DNA of 64,000 bases from Plasmodium malariae (taxonomy: Eukaryota; Apicomplexa; Aconoidasida; Haemosporida; Plasmodiidae), in NCBI RefSeq assembly GCF_900090045.1, contig NC_041775.1, forward strand, positions 1,153,501 to 1,217,500, given 5' to 3'. The first letter of the stretch is position 1. Each line of letters opens with the position of its first letter. Shown here piece by piece: positions 28,440 to 42,104 of this stretch. The notes beneath the pieces were generated by a model. It searched no databases, had not been told where the DNA came from, and worked only from the letters and a program-made list of their open reading frames with translations. The translations under genes were made by a program, and so were the position numbers.

Positions 28440-31400
28440 TTTCATTTAAAAATTATTCCCACAATATATAATTTTTTATTGTTCCTTAAGAATATCTCTA
28501 AGAAAGTTATATATAATACAAGATTCAATAAAAATAGCAAGACCGTAATGTATATATAAAAAAAGTATTAATTTTCATATGTTATATTTTAGCATATTTA
28601 TGTATGGAGTTTTAAGCAAAGTTTTTTTGTTTGATTCCTTAATATAAATTTGTTTTTAATGAAATAATGGGATATATTAAATTTATAACTTATATTTTTA
28701 AATTGTATTTACTTTATTATATATATTTTAGATAAATACATAGTAAAATATTTAGTACTCATTTCCCATAAAATCAATATTTATGCGAATATTAAGATCC
28801 TGCATAAGAATTTGTTTTTAGTTATATATATATTATATTATTTCTTAATTTTTTTTCCATATTTTTTAAAATAATTAATTTGTTTAAACTTCTTTTATTT
28901 AATTTAATACTGAATTTTTTATTTTTATAACATAATAATGTTATGTTTTACCGTAAGTGGAGTAAATTTTTAGTATATTTAATATTAAGATCATATATAG
29001 TGGGGCCATGAAAAAAAAAAAAAAATTATAAGATTCTTTAATAATTTATTTTTCTTTCATGTTAAGATATAGTGATACACGTTACGTCTAATAGAATGAT
29101 TCGATACAAATAATATTATATAAAGATTAATGAATGGTTATTAACCAAATATATAATTTAACAAATAAAATATTAATATTCTATGATTAACAAGAAATGG
29201 GATAATAATATACATGTAATAAATAATTGCGTAATCTAGAGATACAGCGAATTTCATTAATAACATTTTATTATAATTCGTAATTTACATTCTTTATATT
29301 TTTAAAAGGAAGAATAAAAAAACAATTTAGACGTGTCCTCGTAGTATACATCGTATATCTTAGATATCTATGAAATGATGTTTTGTATTTCCTAATTATG
29401 GGACAAAAAATTAATGATTAAAATATTTCTGACTATTTGAAAAATATGTTTTCTGTCTTTAAATTAATTCTAAAAGATAATTAAGAAAATATATTATTGC
29501 TTTAGTATGCTTAATTAATTACAAATACATATATATATGTACACAATGATTTAATTAGTCGTGAAACATGATAATATTAGACCATTTGGTCCACATAATA
29601 TATTACCTAGTATTTTTCTATAAAATAATATTAAATATGATAAAAAATTTACGAACTAGGAAGAAAAAAATATATATAATGAAATTTTTTATTTTATTTT
29701 TTATTTTTCTAAAAAATTATTTTTAAAGATTTTGAATATATCATTAATTTTTTTCATTTACTATTGTTTAATTTTATCGTATTTTTTTGTGTTATAAAAT
29801 ATAATTCTACAAGTAAAAAGAAAAAATATTCTTAAATTAATATTAAAAAAAGAATAATTTTATTACTTATAAAATTATATATAAGACAAATCTAATTTCT
29901 CAGAAATTTTTTATTAACTAAATTTAGGGAAAATTAATATATATTTACAATAGAAAAATAAAGCACAATATTATTGTACCTTCAGATTTTCTGTTAATGT
30001 TATTGTATGTAATAAAATATATTTTATTTTTTTGGATACTCATTATACAATTGTTTTGAACTTACATTGATGAGTAGATAAATTTTATGTATTATATATT
30101 TCTACTAAATATAGCTTATTTGTTTAGAATAAGTCTTATTTATAATATCTATGATAATATATATACTGTAAGAATTTACCAAACATTCGTAAAGAAGTAA
30201 CGAACAATAATCATTACATATCTCTTCATTATATATTTTTAAGTCTTACTAGGTTGTATATAACTTACTGAAAATTAATCCTTTGTTTATGTATTCACCT
30301 CGAAATTACATGGGCAATAATACTTAATATGTAACATATTAATATCATTCTTTTATGTATGTATATATATATATAAATTATTGCATATAAATTTTTATAA
30401 TATTCAGTTTTTTTTATATATTTACTATCTTATTACTTATTTTTATATTAAATATGCAAGAATAAAAACACACATTAATTAATTTTTTTCATGTCTTTTA
30501 ACATAGTAATATATACTTTATATATAAAATTCACGTATAAAGAAAATTTCCTAGGCTTTGTTTAATCCACATTACGGACTTATTACACGTGTCGTAGGGT
30601 ATAATCCCGAGAATCACAATGTGGGTTAAGATTTAATGTATTAGGTATGTGTTCTGAACATTCAAATATATATTATACAGGGCTATATAAATATAAATAA
30701 CACCTAAATAATTAACAATATAAAATTTCATAAAAAGCTATTTTACATACTAATATATTTTTCTGGTTTTAAAAAATAATTTTTTTTTATTATATATGAA
30801 TATTTTGGTGGCCACTTAAAACGAATTTAGCAAAAATTAATAAAATTTTTTAAATCAACTAACATGATGTTATTTACTTTTTACATGTAAGTGATATATG
30901 AAATAATTTTCTAGATATTCGTCATCAGATTTTATCCTAAATTTTGTTATAATAATGAAAAAGAAAAAGGTAACACTTATAACTATATGAATTTATTATA
31001 TATATATTAAATATAAATTTACATATACCCATCTATATATAAAGAAAAAAATATCTGATAACATGTACTTATATGTATATGTTTATATTAACATAATTAA
31101 AATAATGTGTCATCTCAAAAATAAAATTAATGTATAAGTTAATTAAAATTATTGATTATTTACTCTTTATATAGCAAATTATATTTTATAAATAAAAAAT
31201 ATGTATTATATCAAGAAATGTGGTTAAATAATGTTGATGAATAATCGTCTAAATAAACTCTTTAATAGTATATTACAAAAAAAAGAATAATCTAATTTTA
31301 ACCAATAATTATTTTATCACTAACTATAATGATTCATTTTTCTTAACAATTTTGATATTGTTCTATTGTATTTTATAGTAAACGAGATTTTCTATATTGT

Positions 31401-32430
31401 TTAATATATTTTCTTATTATATATCGTTAAAAGAAAAATTCAACTTAGTATAATTATAAAAAGTGTCAATTATATATAATATAAATCTTAATAACATTTT
31501 ATATATATATGAAGCTTCAGTTTTTTATTAATTTTTTTATTTTTTTTTAATTATATTTTTTTAGTGCAAGAATTTTATAAAATAATTTGTACGAGTTCAA
31601 ATTTTTATTTGCAGTATTATTTATTATATTTGAAATTTTGATATAATATTATAGGAACATTAGGTATATGATATAGAAAGAATTATGATTTAATTATTTA
31701 AAAATGGTAATATTAATTTATCTGTTATAATATAACAGAAAGTAACCTCAGTCAAAATAATATATATAAATTTTCATTATCAATTCATTTAAGAATATTT
31801 GTTTAAAATATAATATTATGTTATATATTATATACTGCTTATGTAATGAATTAAATTCTATTAAATGTATAAATTTTTTTTTCGATATAATAATATTAGT
31901 TTGCATATTAAAAAAAAAAAATTTTCCACATATAAGATTTTAGCTGACTCCAAAAGAATTTGCTTTTTTTTAAATGTAAATATCAATTAAAAATATATTT
32001 TAAAAATCTTATGTCTATTATGTTATCTAATTTTATTAGATCTTATATATTTCCATAAAAGATTAAGGAAACACTTCAATAATACGAGAAATTAATATAT
32101 ACATTATTTGCAGCTTTTTGTAGGTGCAATTATAATATAATAATTATATGTTTTTTTATTTTTTTTTAAAACTTATTTTATATATTTAATCTTAATAATA
32201 TTTTTACACGGAAATATTACTATACTATTTATTATTTAATGCATTTTTTTTTTTTACTTTTAAATGTATGATATAATTAAATCTTAAGTAGAGAGCGCTA
32301 AAAAGTTTTAAAAATTGAAGGAACTGATAACAATAAAGAAAAACTATAACATGTCTTCTATTGAATATTATAGAAAAGGTTGTATGGATAAAATTTTATA
32401 TTAACACAAAAGATTAGCTTTTAGCATAAA
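28440..32430. other. Gene-free AT-rich stretch
   Basis: There is no supported coding region between the STP1 pseudogene and the gene at 32443. The only feature that stands out is the less AT-rich hairpin block at about 30550-30635, listed separately. Confidence 0.65.
30551..30635 (+). ncRNA. Candidate structured RNA or hairpin element
   Basis: Arms TTAATCCACATT (30562-30573) and AATGTGGGTTAA (30618-30629) pair over 12 bp with one U-G wobble when transcribed from the plus strand; on the minus strand the same position would be an A-C mismatch. The 44 nt between the arms holds the 8 nt palindrome ACACGTGT and a GGG..CCC pair. The block is much less AT-rich than the surrounding kilobases and has no convincing reading frame. 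It could be an organellar or rRNA-fragment insertion instead. Function is unknown. Confidence 0.3.
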
Positions 32431-32442
32431 TAATTTTAAATA

Positions 32443-33178
32443 ATGGTGCAAATAAAAAAATTCGGTAAGGTCATTAAAATTTTTTTATTTACCCTTTTGA
32501 TATGGAAGTGTCACAACTTCTATGTAGTAAGATAATTATTATATTCATTAATTTATTCCCATTTTTTATAATCTTATATTTTTATTTTATAGTTAATATT
32601 TAATTTATATGGAAGTATGGCTATTTTTTTAAACATTAAATATTTACTGTAATTTTTAGGCAAATACTTACGGCAAATCATGTATAAAAAGATGCATCCT
32701 GGATAATGCATTAGATCTAAGGGTAAGTAGATTACTATATGATGAAACAGATGTAGAATTAGAACGAAAATATGTGTCTTTAAAAAAAAAAGCAGAGAAA
32801 ATAGTTAATGAAGATGAATACAATTTTGGAAATAGATTAAATAAATTAATGAAAATTTGTGATTTAGCAAAAGAATACAATATGCCATTGTATTATTGCG
32901 ATGCTCAAAAATCATGTAGCTCACTAATTTCTAAAGATAATTTTGAAAAATCCCATGATTCAATAATATATGATAATTACATTAAGCATAAACATCTAAG
33001 AAAATCATTAGTAATGGATAAATATATGCCAAAAAGAACAAATATATTTTCTTCGTATTATAAGAAGTTTAAGAAAATGGGTGAAAATTTTGAAAGAACC
33101 ATTGCAAAATTATTAGGGTTAAGGCCAGATTTTGAATTAGGAATTAAATTAGGTTTTGATGCAAATTTGTTGAATTAG
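32443..33178 (+). CDS. PEXEL exported protein, two exons, unassigned family
   Basis: Exon 1 (32443-32526, 28 codons) encodes MVQIKKFGKVIKIFLFTLLI and ends before donor GTAAGA, giving a recessed hydrophobic signal. The intron is 133 nt and ends TTTTTAG; exon 2 (32660-33178) continues in phase 0. The predicted product is 200 residues. A canonical PEXEL, RLLYD, lies at residues 52-56, as expected for plasmepsin V cleavage and export to the host red cell. The remainder is soluble, Lys/Asp-rich and helical (YVSLKKKAEKIVNEDE), with no second membrane segment. The NTYGKS start of exon 2 and the SRLLYDE motif recall Pv-fam-d-like proteins, but I cannot assign the family. The frame has no lesions. A broken paralogue with identical architecture is at 42105-42788. 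Confidence 0.8.
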
Positions 33179-33318
33179 AGTTTATATTCTATTTTTAAAT
33201 TACATTGTAATTAATTTATACATATATGTGTATATAAATAAAAAATATATTTGTTTTATGTAGTTGTTATTTTTTTATTAAAGTAATGAAGATACTTTAA
33301 AAATATTAATTACAAGTT

Positions 33319-33414
33319 TCAGAATGTTGCCCAGAAGAAATAATAACATTTCCCCATATAGGATTAGGTCTAAAATATGAAGTTGTAAATACACTGAAAT
33401 TTTACTATATATGA
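33319..33414 (+). pseudogene. Open trace downstream of the exported-protein gene
   Basis: After an acceptor-like TTTCAG, 32 open codons (CCPEEIITFPHIGLGLKYEV.. to a TGA at 33412-33414) are less AT-rich than the flanks. IGLGLKYE resembles LGIKLGFD near the end of the preceding gene, so this may be a leftover 3' exon or a small duplication. No donor in the preceding gene supports splicing to it. Confidence 0.2.
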
Positions 33415-34179
33415 AGAGAATATAAATGATGCTAATATATAGCATTTTATTTTATAGTTTTCTTTTTTAAGGTTTATTTTTTTAAATTGCTTACTTTAAA
33501 GTTCACTTTGAATAATAGTTGATAATTTTAATTAATAAAAGTATTTTTTTTTCTGTTTTTTATTTTTTAATTTAATCAATTTGTTCTTTTAATTATAAAT
33601 ATTATAATTAACTCAGAAAATGTATATTTAGAAGATATTATATTTTAATTTATTTGAGATAATAATAAGATTTCGTATATATAAATATTATTTAATATGT
33701 TTAAGTATGAAATAAGAAATAACAAAAAAAAAATTAATGACTATTCAGAAGGTACCTTTTATCATACACCTAAACACATAGTTAACATTTTTACTACTAA
33801 TGATGTATTTACATTAAGTGATCCATGAAAAATATAAATTAGAATTTTCATTTTGTATAAAAATTTTTACAATTATATATATATTTTGGATATTTTATTA
33901 TTACTGAAATATGCTGTAATGATAATAATTATTATAATATTTAAGAATTCTTTTTTTTTTCTTTTTATTATCGTTAAAAACTTTTATTTTATATAATTTT
34001 TGTTATACTAATGGAATTTAACATTATAAGATAATTATCGAATAAATGTTATCTTGATAAATGTGTATAGATTTTAAATTAATTGGAGGCTCTCTTTAAT
34101 AAGTTCATTTTTTCATATTATTTTTATACCCATATATATTTTATTCTATTATACCCATAGAATAACATGAGGCCGCTAT

Positions 34180-37100
34180 GTACCTTTGTAGTGCACTAAC
34201 ATTGGTGTAAGGAGAAATAGACACAATTAAAATGGAGAATACACTTTTGAATTCATGGTTTTGGTTAACAAGTAATAGTATATCATTTAAATTATATGGA
34301 ACTGCTTAGGACAATACAACTTTGTTATAACAGATAGATTAAACGATATTGCATAATTTATTATTTGTGAAGAAATAAATGTTATTTAACTATTATTAAT
34401 GTTTATATTTTTCAGCATTAAATCATTTTTGGCACAGTCCACTAATATTTAGATATTTTTAATTTTTAATAATAGCATAAACGATGAATTTCATTTTAAT
34501 GATTATGAACTTCACAAATAAAAAAAAATATAGAAGATTATTAAATTTTATATTTTAAGATCCCTGTTAAATTCATATAGAATTAATACATAGAATATTA
34601 TATAAGCTATTAATATGCTTCTTTATTTTTTAATTATTATACGCAAAGATTCTTTTTTTTATATATTTTTTGGTCACTCTAAAAACAAAAGTTATGAGCT
34701 AAAGTAATTAAATAATGTAATCATAACTGTACAAACATTATAAAATAGGTAAACTAATAAATATAGTTAAAAATATAATAAAATACATAAAATTGAATTA
34801 GAACGAACTACTTATAATACACATTTATATTATACACGCATAGTGATTCATTTATAATTTGATGGGAATTTCAAAATATTAGTATATAATAGTTAGTAGT
34901 GTGCTATAATTCGATGATTTTGTTTTAAATTTCATATTACATGAAAATATACGTAGAATGAATAATAATTTAAAAAGAAAATTCATAAATTTTTTTAATA
35001 GATTGTAATATTATATTATCGTGTTGTATATTTAATTTTAAAAAATGGATTTATAAATTACAGCATAAATTGAGTCTTCAACGAATATAAGAATAATTTT
35101 TTTTATGCTTCCTTTTTTTTTATTTCGAAAAATATAGTTATATGACATAATTTTTATAAAAAGAAGATAAATAAAAATATTATAACGTTTTAGTAAAATT
35201 AACGGTATTGTAATATAACATTTCATTGTTATTTTACTATCTTAAAAAAATAGCGAAATCAACATAATATATTTTCGTATTTTAATAAACAATGTGTGAA
35301 TTAAGTTGTGTTGTTTCATATTTAATATGGATCAATATTTCACTTATGTTCGAATTATAAATACCCATGTAACACATTTATATTAATATCGTACGATAAT
35401 TTATTTGGACTTTTTTTTATAATTTTTTTTTACTATTTATTTCGTTATATTTTCTTTGCAAATTTATTTTAAATAATACATTTACCAAAAAGTTTATATA
35501 ATATGCAATGACAAATGTAATACCCACGAAAATGAATTTATAATTTCTACACTATAAAAAATGAAAAGGAAAAGAAGATATAATTTTGTAATTAACATTT
35601 GTAGATTATTTCACAAATAAATTATAATTGAACAAAATTCGTGTAATAAATATTTTCCATTTAATAAAAATGTTTCATATTTTTAATGTGTTATAATTGT
35701 CTTTAGCTGATATATTTCAACAATTGTAGTATTTTATAATTTTATAATTTTGTGTTTTATAAATTATTGCAAAAAGCACAAGTAAATGTCTTAACTATTT
35801 ATGGTATCTTTAGAAAAGATTTTTATGTACGTGTCTTTGATAAAATAGATGAATAATTATTGTCGATAAACTTATCCTCCATATATTAAAATGAATGTAT
35901 AATCCATACATTAAATTTGCTTCAAGAATAAATTATAAGTTTAATATATATAATGTAATTTGAAGTGTGGATAGTGAAAAAGCATTTGTTACATTTCATA
36001 ACATATAAATGTAATTACAGAATAAAAACATAAAATAAATTTTTATATATTACTATTATACCATGTAATATCATATTTTACATGTAATATTGTAGATCAA
36101 TATCGAATTAATTTTTACTTAAATTAACAATTTGTCTATTATATGTCAATAATAACGCTATAAATTAATAATGAAAGAAATTAAATAAAATATGGATTTA
36201 AGAAGTAACTATTTGTATTTTATAAGTAGTAAAAAAGAATACAATGTTCATCAATAGAATATGGGATATTATATGTAATATATATTTTTTTTCATATATA
36301 TATATAAGAAAAAAAAAAATACACCTTTAATTATCACAGCAATAGAAATAGCGAATAGTAATTAACATAATGGAAGTACTAATGTAATTTTTATTTTTTC
36401 TTTTAAAATAACTATTCATGTCATATTGTTTGATTATTCTATTTCTCTTTAAAGAGAATCAAAAAAATTATCCTTGAAAATAAAAATTTATAAATTAATA
36501 CTTTTTTTAATTTTTCTTTTTTTTTATAGATTAATTTAAAGATAATAAAAATTTTGATGAACGATATGTAATAATTTATGTCTCTTATATTTAGCATAAG
36601 ATCTTAATGAAATTTAATTAAGGGTGTAATACAAGAGCAATATTCGTTTAATTTGTTGTTTTATTAAAAAAATAGTAGAAGACTGGGTTGAATGCTCGAA
36701 ACTTTTTAAAATATATGATGGCTTTTGAGGATGGTATGTGTTATGATCACTTGATCTGTTTGTTATGCGGCAAAATAAAATGCTGTGATTTTTATGTCGT
36801 ATACATTAATGAACTGTACAGGAAGATGGATACTGCTTTAAAAGGAATACATTGTAAAGATTAACAGTTGGAATAGTTCTATGAAAAAGATACAGAACAA
36901 TATAATATAGAAGTACTAAATGATAAAAAAGAATTGCACTCTTTTTATAACATTAAATAATAATATAAAAACCGCAATGAGCAAGAGTAAAGCTTCAAAC
37001 AAACAGAAATGTTGCATATAATTATGGAATATTTTTAAGTTAAGAAAAATTATAAAAAAGAATAATGATGAAGTGCACAATGATAAAAAAATAGAACATT

Positions 37101-40100
37101 TTAAAGAAATATTTAATGCTGTGCGTACTTAGTTTATATTTATAAAAGTTAAGTATTCTAAGAATGATCTATATGAGGAATTCGTTGTAGAATATAAAAT
37201 TCTTAAGCAAAAAGTGGAAAATTTAATGATTCCGTGAAGGATGGAGGTGCGCTACGAGAACACACAGGAATACTGTTAACTATTACAAAGAAAAAAGAAG
37301 CATCATTATGTACATTATAAATTTTATAAAAATAATTAATGTAAACAGTTAATTTAATATTTTATAGTTGTTATAAAACGAAAAAAATTATTTTGTTAGC
37401 ATCTTCCCAATAAGCATTATAAAATTAATTTATTATTATTGATTAAGAGGAAAATATTTCGAAAGATTTCTCGTACAATAAAACACGCAGAAATTTTATT
37501 GGAAGAGATGATATTAATTGATATTGAAGTTGTTAATATATCTAAGATTTATAAAACAAATACTAATGGATTAATAATCTTTGTAAACATTTATATTGAA
37601 ATGTAGGAACAAAATTAATTACTGTTCTAGTTAATATAAAAAATGAAGGTGATTGTTCTCTGTATTTAATTATTTATTGGATATATTAGGAAATAATAAA
37701 TATATATATTAGTAAGAAAAAAAAAGCATATGAAATACCTTTATTTTAACGGGACATATTAAGGTAGCGCATAATATTTATTATGAGTAAAAGGGAGGAG
37801 GATTTAATAAAAATTATATTCTAATAGAATACAAATTATGTGAAAAGTAAAGAGCATTACAATGTAAACATTATGGAAGTAATTTTTATCACAATATTTG
37901 TGAGGTTAAAAGATTAGTGGTAGAAAGATTTAGTTATATTTATGAATTAACCATTTGCAAACACTACTTTTATTATTTCGGTTTTATTTTCTAAGATTTC
38001 AGAGAGACTAAACGTCTGTTTTGTTATTTTAAAAATAATGTTAGTACAGAAATGAAAATTTCTGTTGTTAAGGATAAGCAACAAACCCTTCGAAAATACC
38101 TTACTTATATCAATAAAATATACGTAAAATATATTGATAACTTCTGTATGTATTTTTTCGTTCTAATAATTGTGGGGACAACTAACGAGATTATTTTTAT
38201 TATCATTAAATGTATAGACCATATGATCTTTATATTTTAATAAAAAGTAATATAATTCTACCGTTCGATTAAGGAATGAAAAAGGTACATAAATCTTTAC
38301 CCAATGAAAGTAAATTCATAGTAAAAAGCGAAAATTAATCAGCAGCTATATATTAAAATTCTAAATGGGATCCTTTTTTATACTGTGGGTTATTAATTTA
38401 TTAAGAAGATATCTTATCTAATTTATTAAGTATTAACACATTAATTTGTACGTGAACACATTTCCAATTAACATGAATATTTAATAACTGTTATATATAT
38501 TAATGCACCATAATCAATAATAACAGCAAGGTTATATATGCTTGTCCATCAGATTAAATTGTTAAAGGAATATAACTTGTTTGTTATGTTTGAATGTATG
38601 CTAATAATTTTTATGGTAATCAAAGTAATATGTAATATGTTAGGTGATAATTATTAATGAAGGTAATAAGATAATAAACAATTAAGTTTTAAACTTAATT
38701 TACATAATGTTATAATTGGATATATCACAAAAATACATTCTTTAATATATTAAAATTTAATCATTAAAAAAAAAATTAATTTGATTTATGAATTATTTAT
38801 GGTGTATAAATGAACAAACTCTATGTTTATAATTTAATGCAATAACAAATACTCTTGTACCTTTCTTATTATCCAACATTTTTTTATTTTATATAATTGA
38901 TGTTTAAATCATATAATTACAGTTGGAATTATTAGTTTTTTATGTAGAATGATTTAAAATGTGGAAATCTTAAATTAAGTGGAACTACAAGTGTAAATAT
39001 TATTTATAAATTTTATGAATTGAATACATTATTAGTGTACATTAAAAGTGATATAAGGATTAAATTTAATAAACGTATAAAAAGCCTTAGATCATTTATA
39101 AATATTATTATATAGTATGAATTATTCATATAATGTTGGAATAAACATGAAGTAAGAATTTATAGTTTTCAGGTACGTTTTTTTTACCATTAATTTAAAT
39201 GTTGTTGTAAGTTAGAATTATTAGTTAATAAAAGGATAATTATAAACGAATTACTGAATGAATGAAATGCATCATAAGGAATAGATTTTTATAAAAAAAT
39301 GCGCAAAAACAAGAGCAAGCACGTAACAAAAAAAAAAAAAAAAAAAGAAAGAATAATAAACAAAAAGTAAAGAATATTGAAAGTACATTATTTTGTTATA
39401 AAGTAGATATATATTTGAACCTGATTTATCCTAAAATTAATTCTTATAGATAAAGTATGATGTTTGTATTTTACTTGAAATTTGAGAATGGATATTTTAA
39501 TAATAGAATAATTTATATTATATACAACAAAACTAATTTTAGTATTACTTTTTTCTATATTTTGAACGGTATAATTAAGAACAGACAATATTTTAATAAT
39601 GAAATCAACAAAAATGTGTAAAGTATTTTTATGTATTTAATAGGTATCTCATTGTTAATGATAATTATTAAAATGATCTTATTCAATATACACCTTAACT
39701 ACATTTAACCATAATAGAGCGAATCATGAAAAATTTATAGTAAGGTGCTTTAAAAATAACTTTTTATCAAAAATACAAGGTTACAATCACTCATAAACTA
39801 TTTTTTTTTTCCATATTTTGGAAAAAGTAACAAATATAATAACAGGAACACAGTATTATAAAGCAAAAGATTCTTAAAAAATAAAATTTATTTTTTAAAT
39901 TCGTTATCCTTTTTTCATAAATTTCTTTTTGCATAAATTATTTATTTATGATTTTATATTCCATATTTGTATATTCAATTTATTGTAGTGAATCAATCAA
40001 TGTAGTATATTTACAATTATCTCTTATTAATGACTTTATTATCCAATATGAATTAATAATAAATAAAAATGTTAGTGAGAGTATAAACAGCGAATACGTA

Positions 40101-41030
40101 ATTATACATAATAAAATATAATTTCGAACATATTATTACTAAAATGAGTAATAAACCATGTAACACATTAACAAAATAAATCAGAAGGTAACTGGATAAT
40201 GGACAAAACAAAGGATGTACAGATTTCCAGAACCTTAACAGTATTTCTCTTAATTCAATTGGTATGTCTTATATGGAATATGGATAATTCTTAATAAGAT
40301 AATATTTTTCTCATATAACCAAATTATTATGAAATATTACCTCGAAATAATTAATTCATCTGCGACATTATAAAGGGTTAAGATATTTAAACATATATAT
40401 AATATACATCGTAATAATAATTATTTTAATACTTTTAATTTTTCTGTGATATGTCAACCTTTTTATGAATCATTATAATTTTTCATACTTTCTTTTTATG
40501 TATGAACTCATATGTACTCTAATTTAATGCTTAATGATCATACATATAAAGTATATCAAATGAAAGTTAAGCATATAAAAGCGGAAAGTTAATTGATATA
40601 GAACAACTGAATTACGAAAAATTACACATTAATTTTTTTTATTATTTTTTTATGGAAATTATTCATTACTAATTTTTTTTATTTAAGATTAAAATCTGTG
40701 TCAAAAGGAAATTAGCTATTACTTATAAGAATTTGTAATGGAAAAATTACATTTGAAATAACACATATTTATTACGCTACCAGGATTGTCCTTCATCTAA
40801 ATGCCATAATGATATATCGTCTTTTCTTTCATATTTTATATTTTTAGTAATTATTTTAAATTGAAAGACTCATAAACAATTTCTTAAAACATATACAATA
40901 TAAGAATTGCGTAATTTTTATGAGAATAAAAAGAAAAATATGATACCTGAAAAACATATAAAGCATCCAATTAATTTTATTGTACATTAATATTATATAT
41001 TTATATGAGATATAAGAAAAAGAAGATACT
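34180..41030 (+). repeat. Right arm of the ancient inverted repeat
   Basis: Partner of the block at 600-7430 on the opposite strand. Similarity is continuous across coding-relic and non-coding AT-rich sequence, so this is a segmental duplication and not merely two members of a gene family. Better-preserved stretches differ at roughly one base in five to seven by eye; others are much more diverged. The inner edge lies near 34180, roughly 1 kb downstream of the intact exported-protein gene at 32443-33178, which has no counterpart in the left arm. The outer edge near 41030 is soft. Confidence 0.85.
36600..38360 (+). pseudogene. Decayed two-part gene, pir-like second half (right-arm copy)
   Basis: First part: an open run of 45 codons at 36727-36864 includes CYDHLICLLCGKIKCCDFYV and YINELYRKMDTALKG. 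Further pieces in and out of frame follow (FYEKDTEQYNIEVLNDKK, NDSVKDGGALREHTGI), with many Gln- or Glu-like codons turned to stops. The second part (about 37640-38240) resembles pir: a Cys then YWIY at 37650-37690, and FCYFKNN..KYLTYINKIYVKYIDNFC at 38000-38150, which lines up with FYFKSYD..KYCDYLEQIKNIYEQHITNFC of the intact pir. No start, splice set or full frame survives. The first part is unassigned. The two parts may be one gene or two neighbours. Confidence 0.55.
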
Positions 41031-41099
41031 TGGACAATAGGATATAACAAAATAAAAAATTACTACTGAAATAAAATAATATAAACATTAATAAAAATA

Positions 41100-42100
41100 A
41101 AACAAGATAATAAGGTTATTCATTTAAATATAGACAGTTAATTGAAAAACATGAAAAAATTTCTTTTGTTTATAATGTAAAAGTAATTTTTTAATATAAT
41201 CATTTCCTCTAAAATTAGAATAAAACATCTAAAAAAATTAAATTAGCGCATAAATAATATTTCTATAAAATAAAAATTATTAAAAAATTAATACTTAAAA
41301 TTAATTAAGATATATTGGTGCCTAGTAAGTTGTTTTTCTCAACAGAACTATCACATTTAAACATGTAAAGCAGATGTATACAAATGCGTTAAACGGATTC
41401 TCATAAAGAGGATAATTATAAAGAATTAATAATTATATATCATTAAAAATTTACATATATATTTAAATACAAATTAAGAAATATAAATAAATACAGTAAG
41501 TTTATAAACACTATAAAACAAATAGTAAAAATATAACTTAAGGAAAGTAACTGAAACAAAGTTATATAAGTTATTTTCTCGTATAAATAAATAAAAAAAA
41601 TAATAATAATAAATGAATTATTTTAAAATTAAAATTTCCCTATAACAGTAAAGAAAAATTAACCATATAAATAAACACAAAACATATAAATAATCTATTC
41701 ACACTAGCGGAATATAGAAATGACACAGAAAAAGTGTTTTTTAGATAGAAGTTGAAAAGAATATAATTAATATATCAGATAATTAATGATAATTTTTATA
41801 CAGCATTAAATACATAAAATTTCATCTACATTTAAAAACATGTATTGAATTTGAAGATTTCTCAAAATCCTTATTTAAGTTAATCTTGATGGAGTGCAGA
41901 ATCTTTTTTATTTCTAGATTTATTTTTAAAAATGAGAGGGAAATAATAAATTATATATATTAAATTAGATAAAATTAAATTTGCTTCATTTATAATTGAT
42001 AGAAATGAATTAAACCTATATTCGATGTTAGTATTTGTTAATATTGTAATTATTAAGTACTTAACTTTTTTGTTAGATATGCTTTATACTTTATTTTACA
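41100..42100. other. No supported gene
   Basis: AT-rich flank of the right repeat arm. A hydrophobic open piece read on the minus strand near 41900-41980 (LIYIIYYFPLIF, then a charged tail) could be the C-terminus of the relic upstream at 42105-42788, but the frame between them is lost. Confidence 0.5.
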
Positions 42101-42104
42101 TTTT

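Noticed and set aside
40201..40293. Signal-peptide-like ORF starting MDKTKDVQISRTL
   Set aside because: It lies in the right repeat arm; the matching left-arm sequence near 1390-1440 keeps no comparable frame, and there is no downstream exon.
40856..41050. 64-codon minus ORF with NKINWMLY, partly conserved in the left arm (600-690)
   Set aside because: The shared residues follow from nucleotide homology of the repeat; the left copy has a stop and the ORF is hydrophobic low-complexity sequence.
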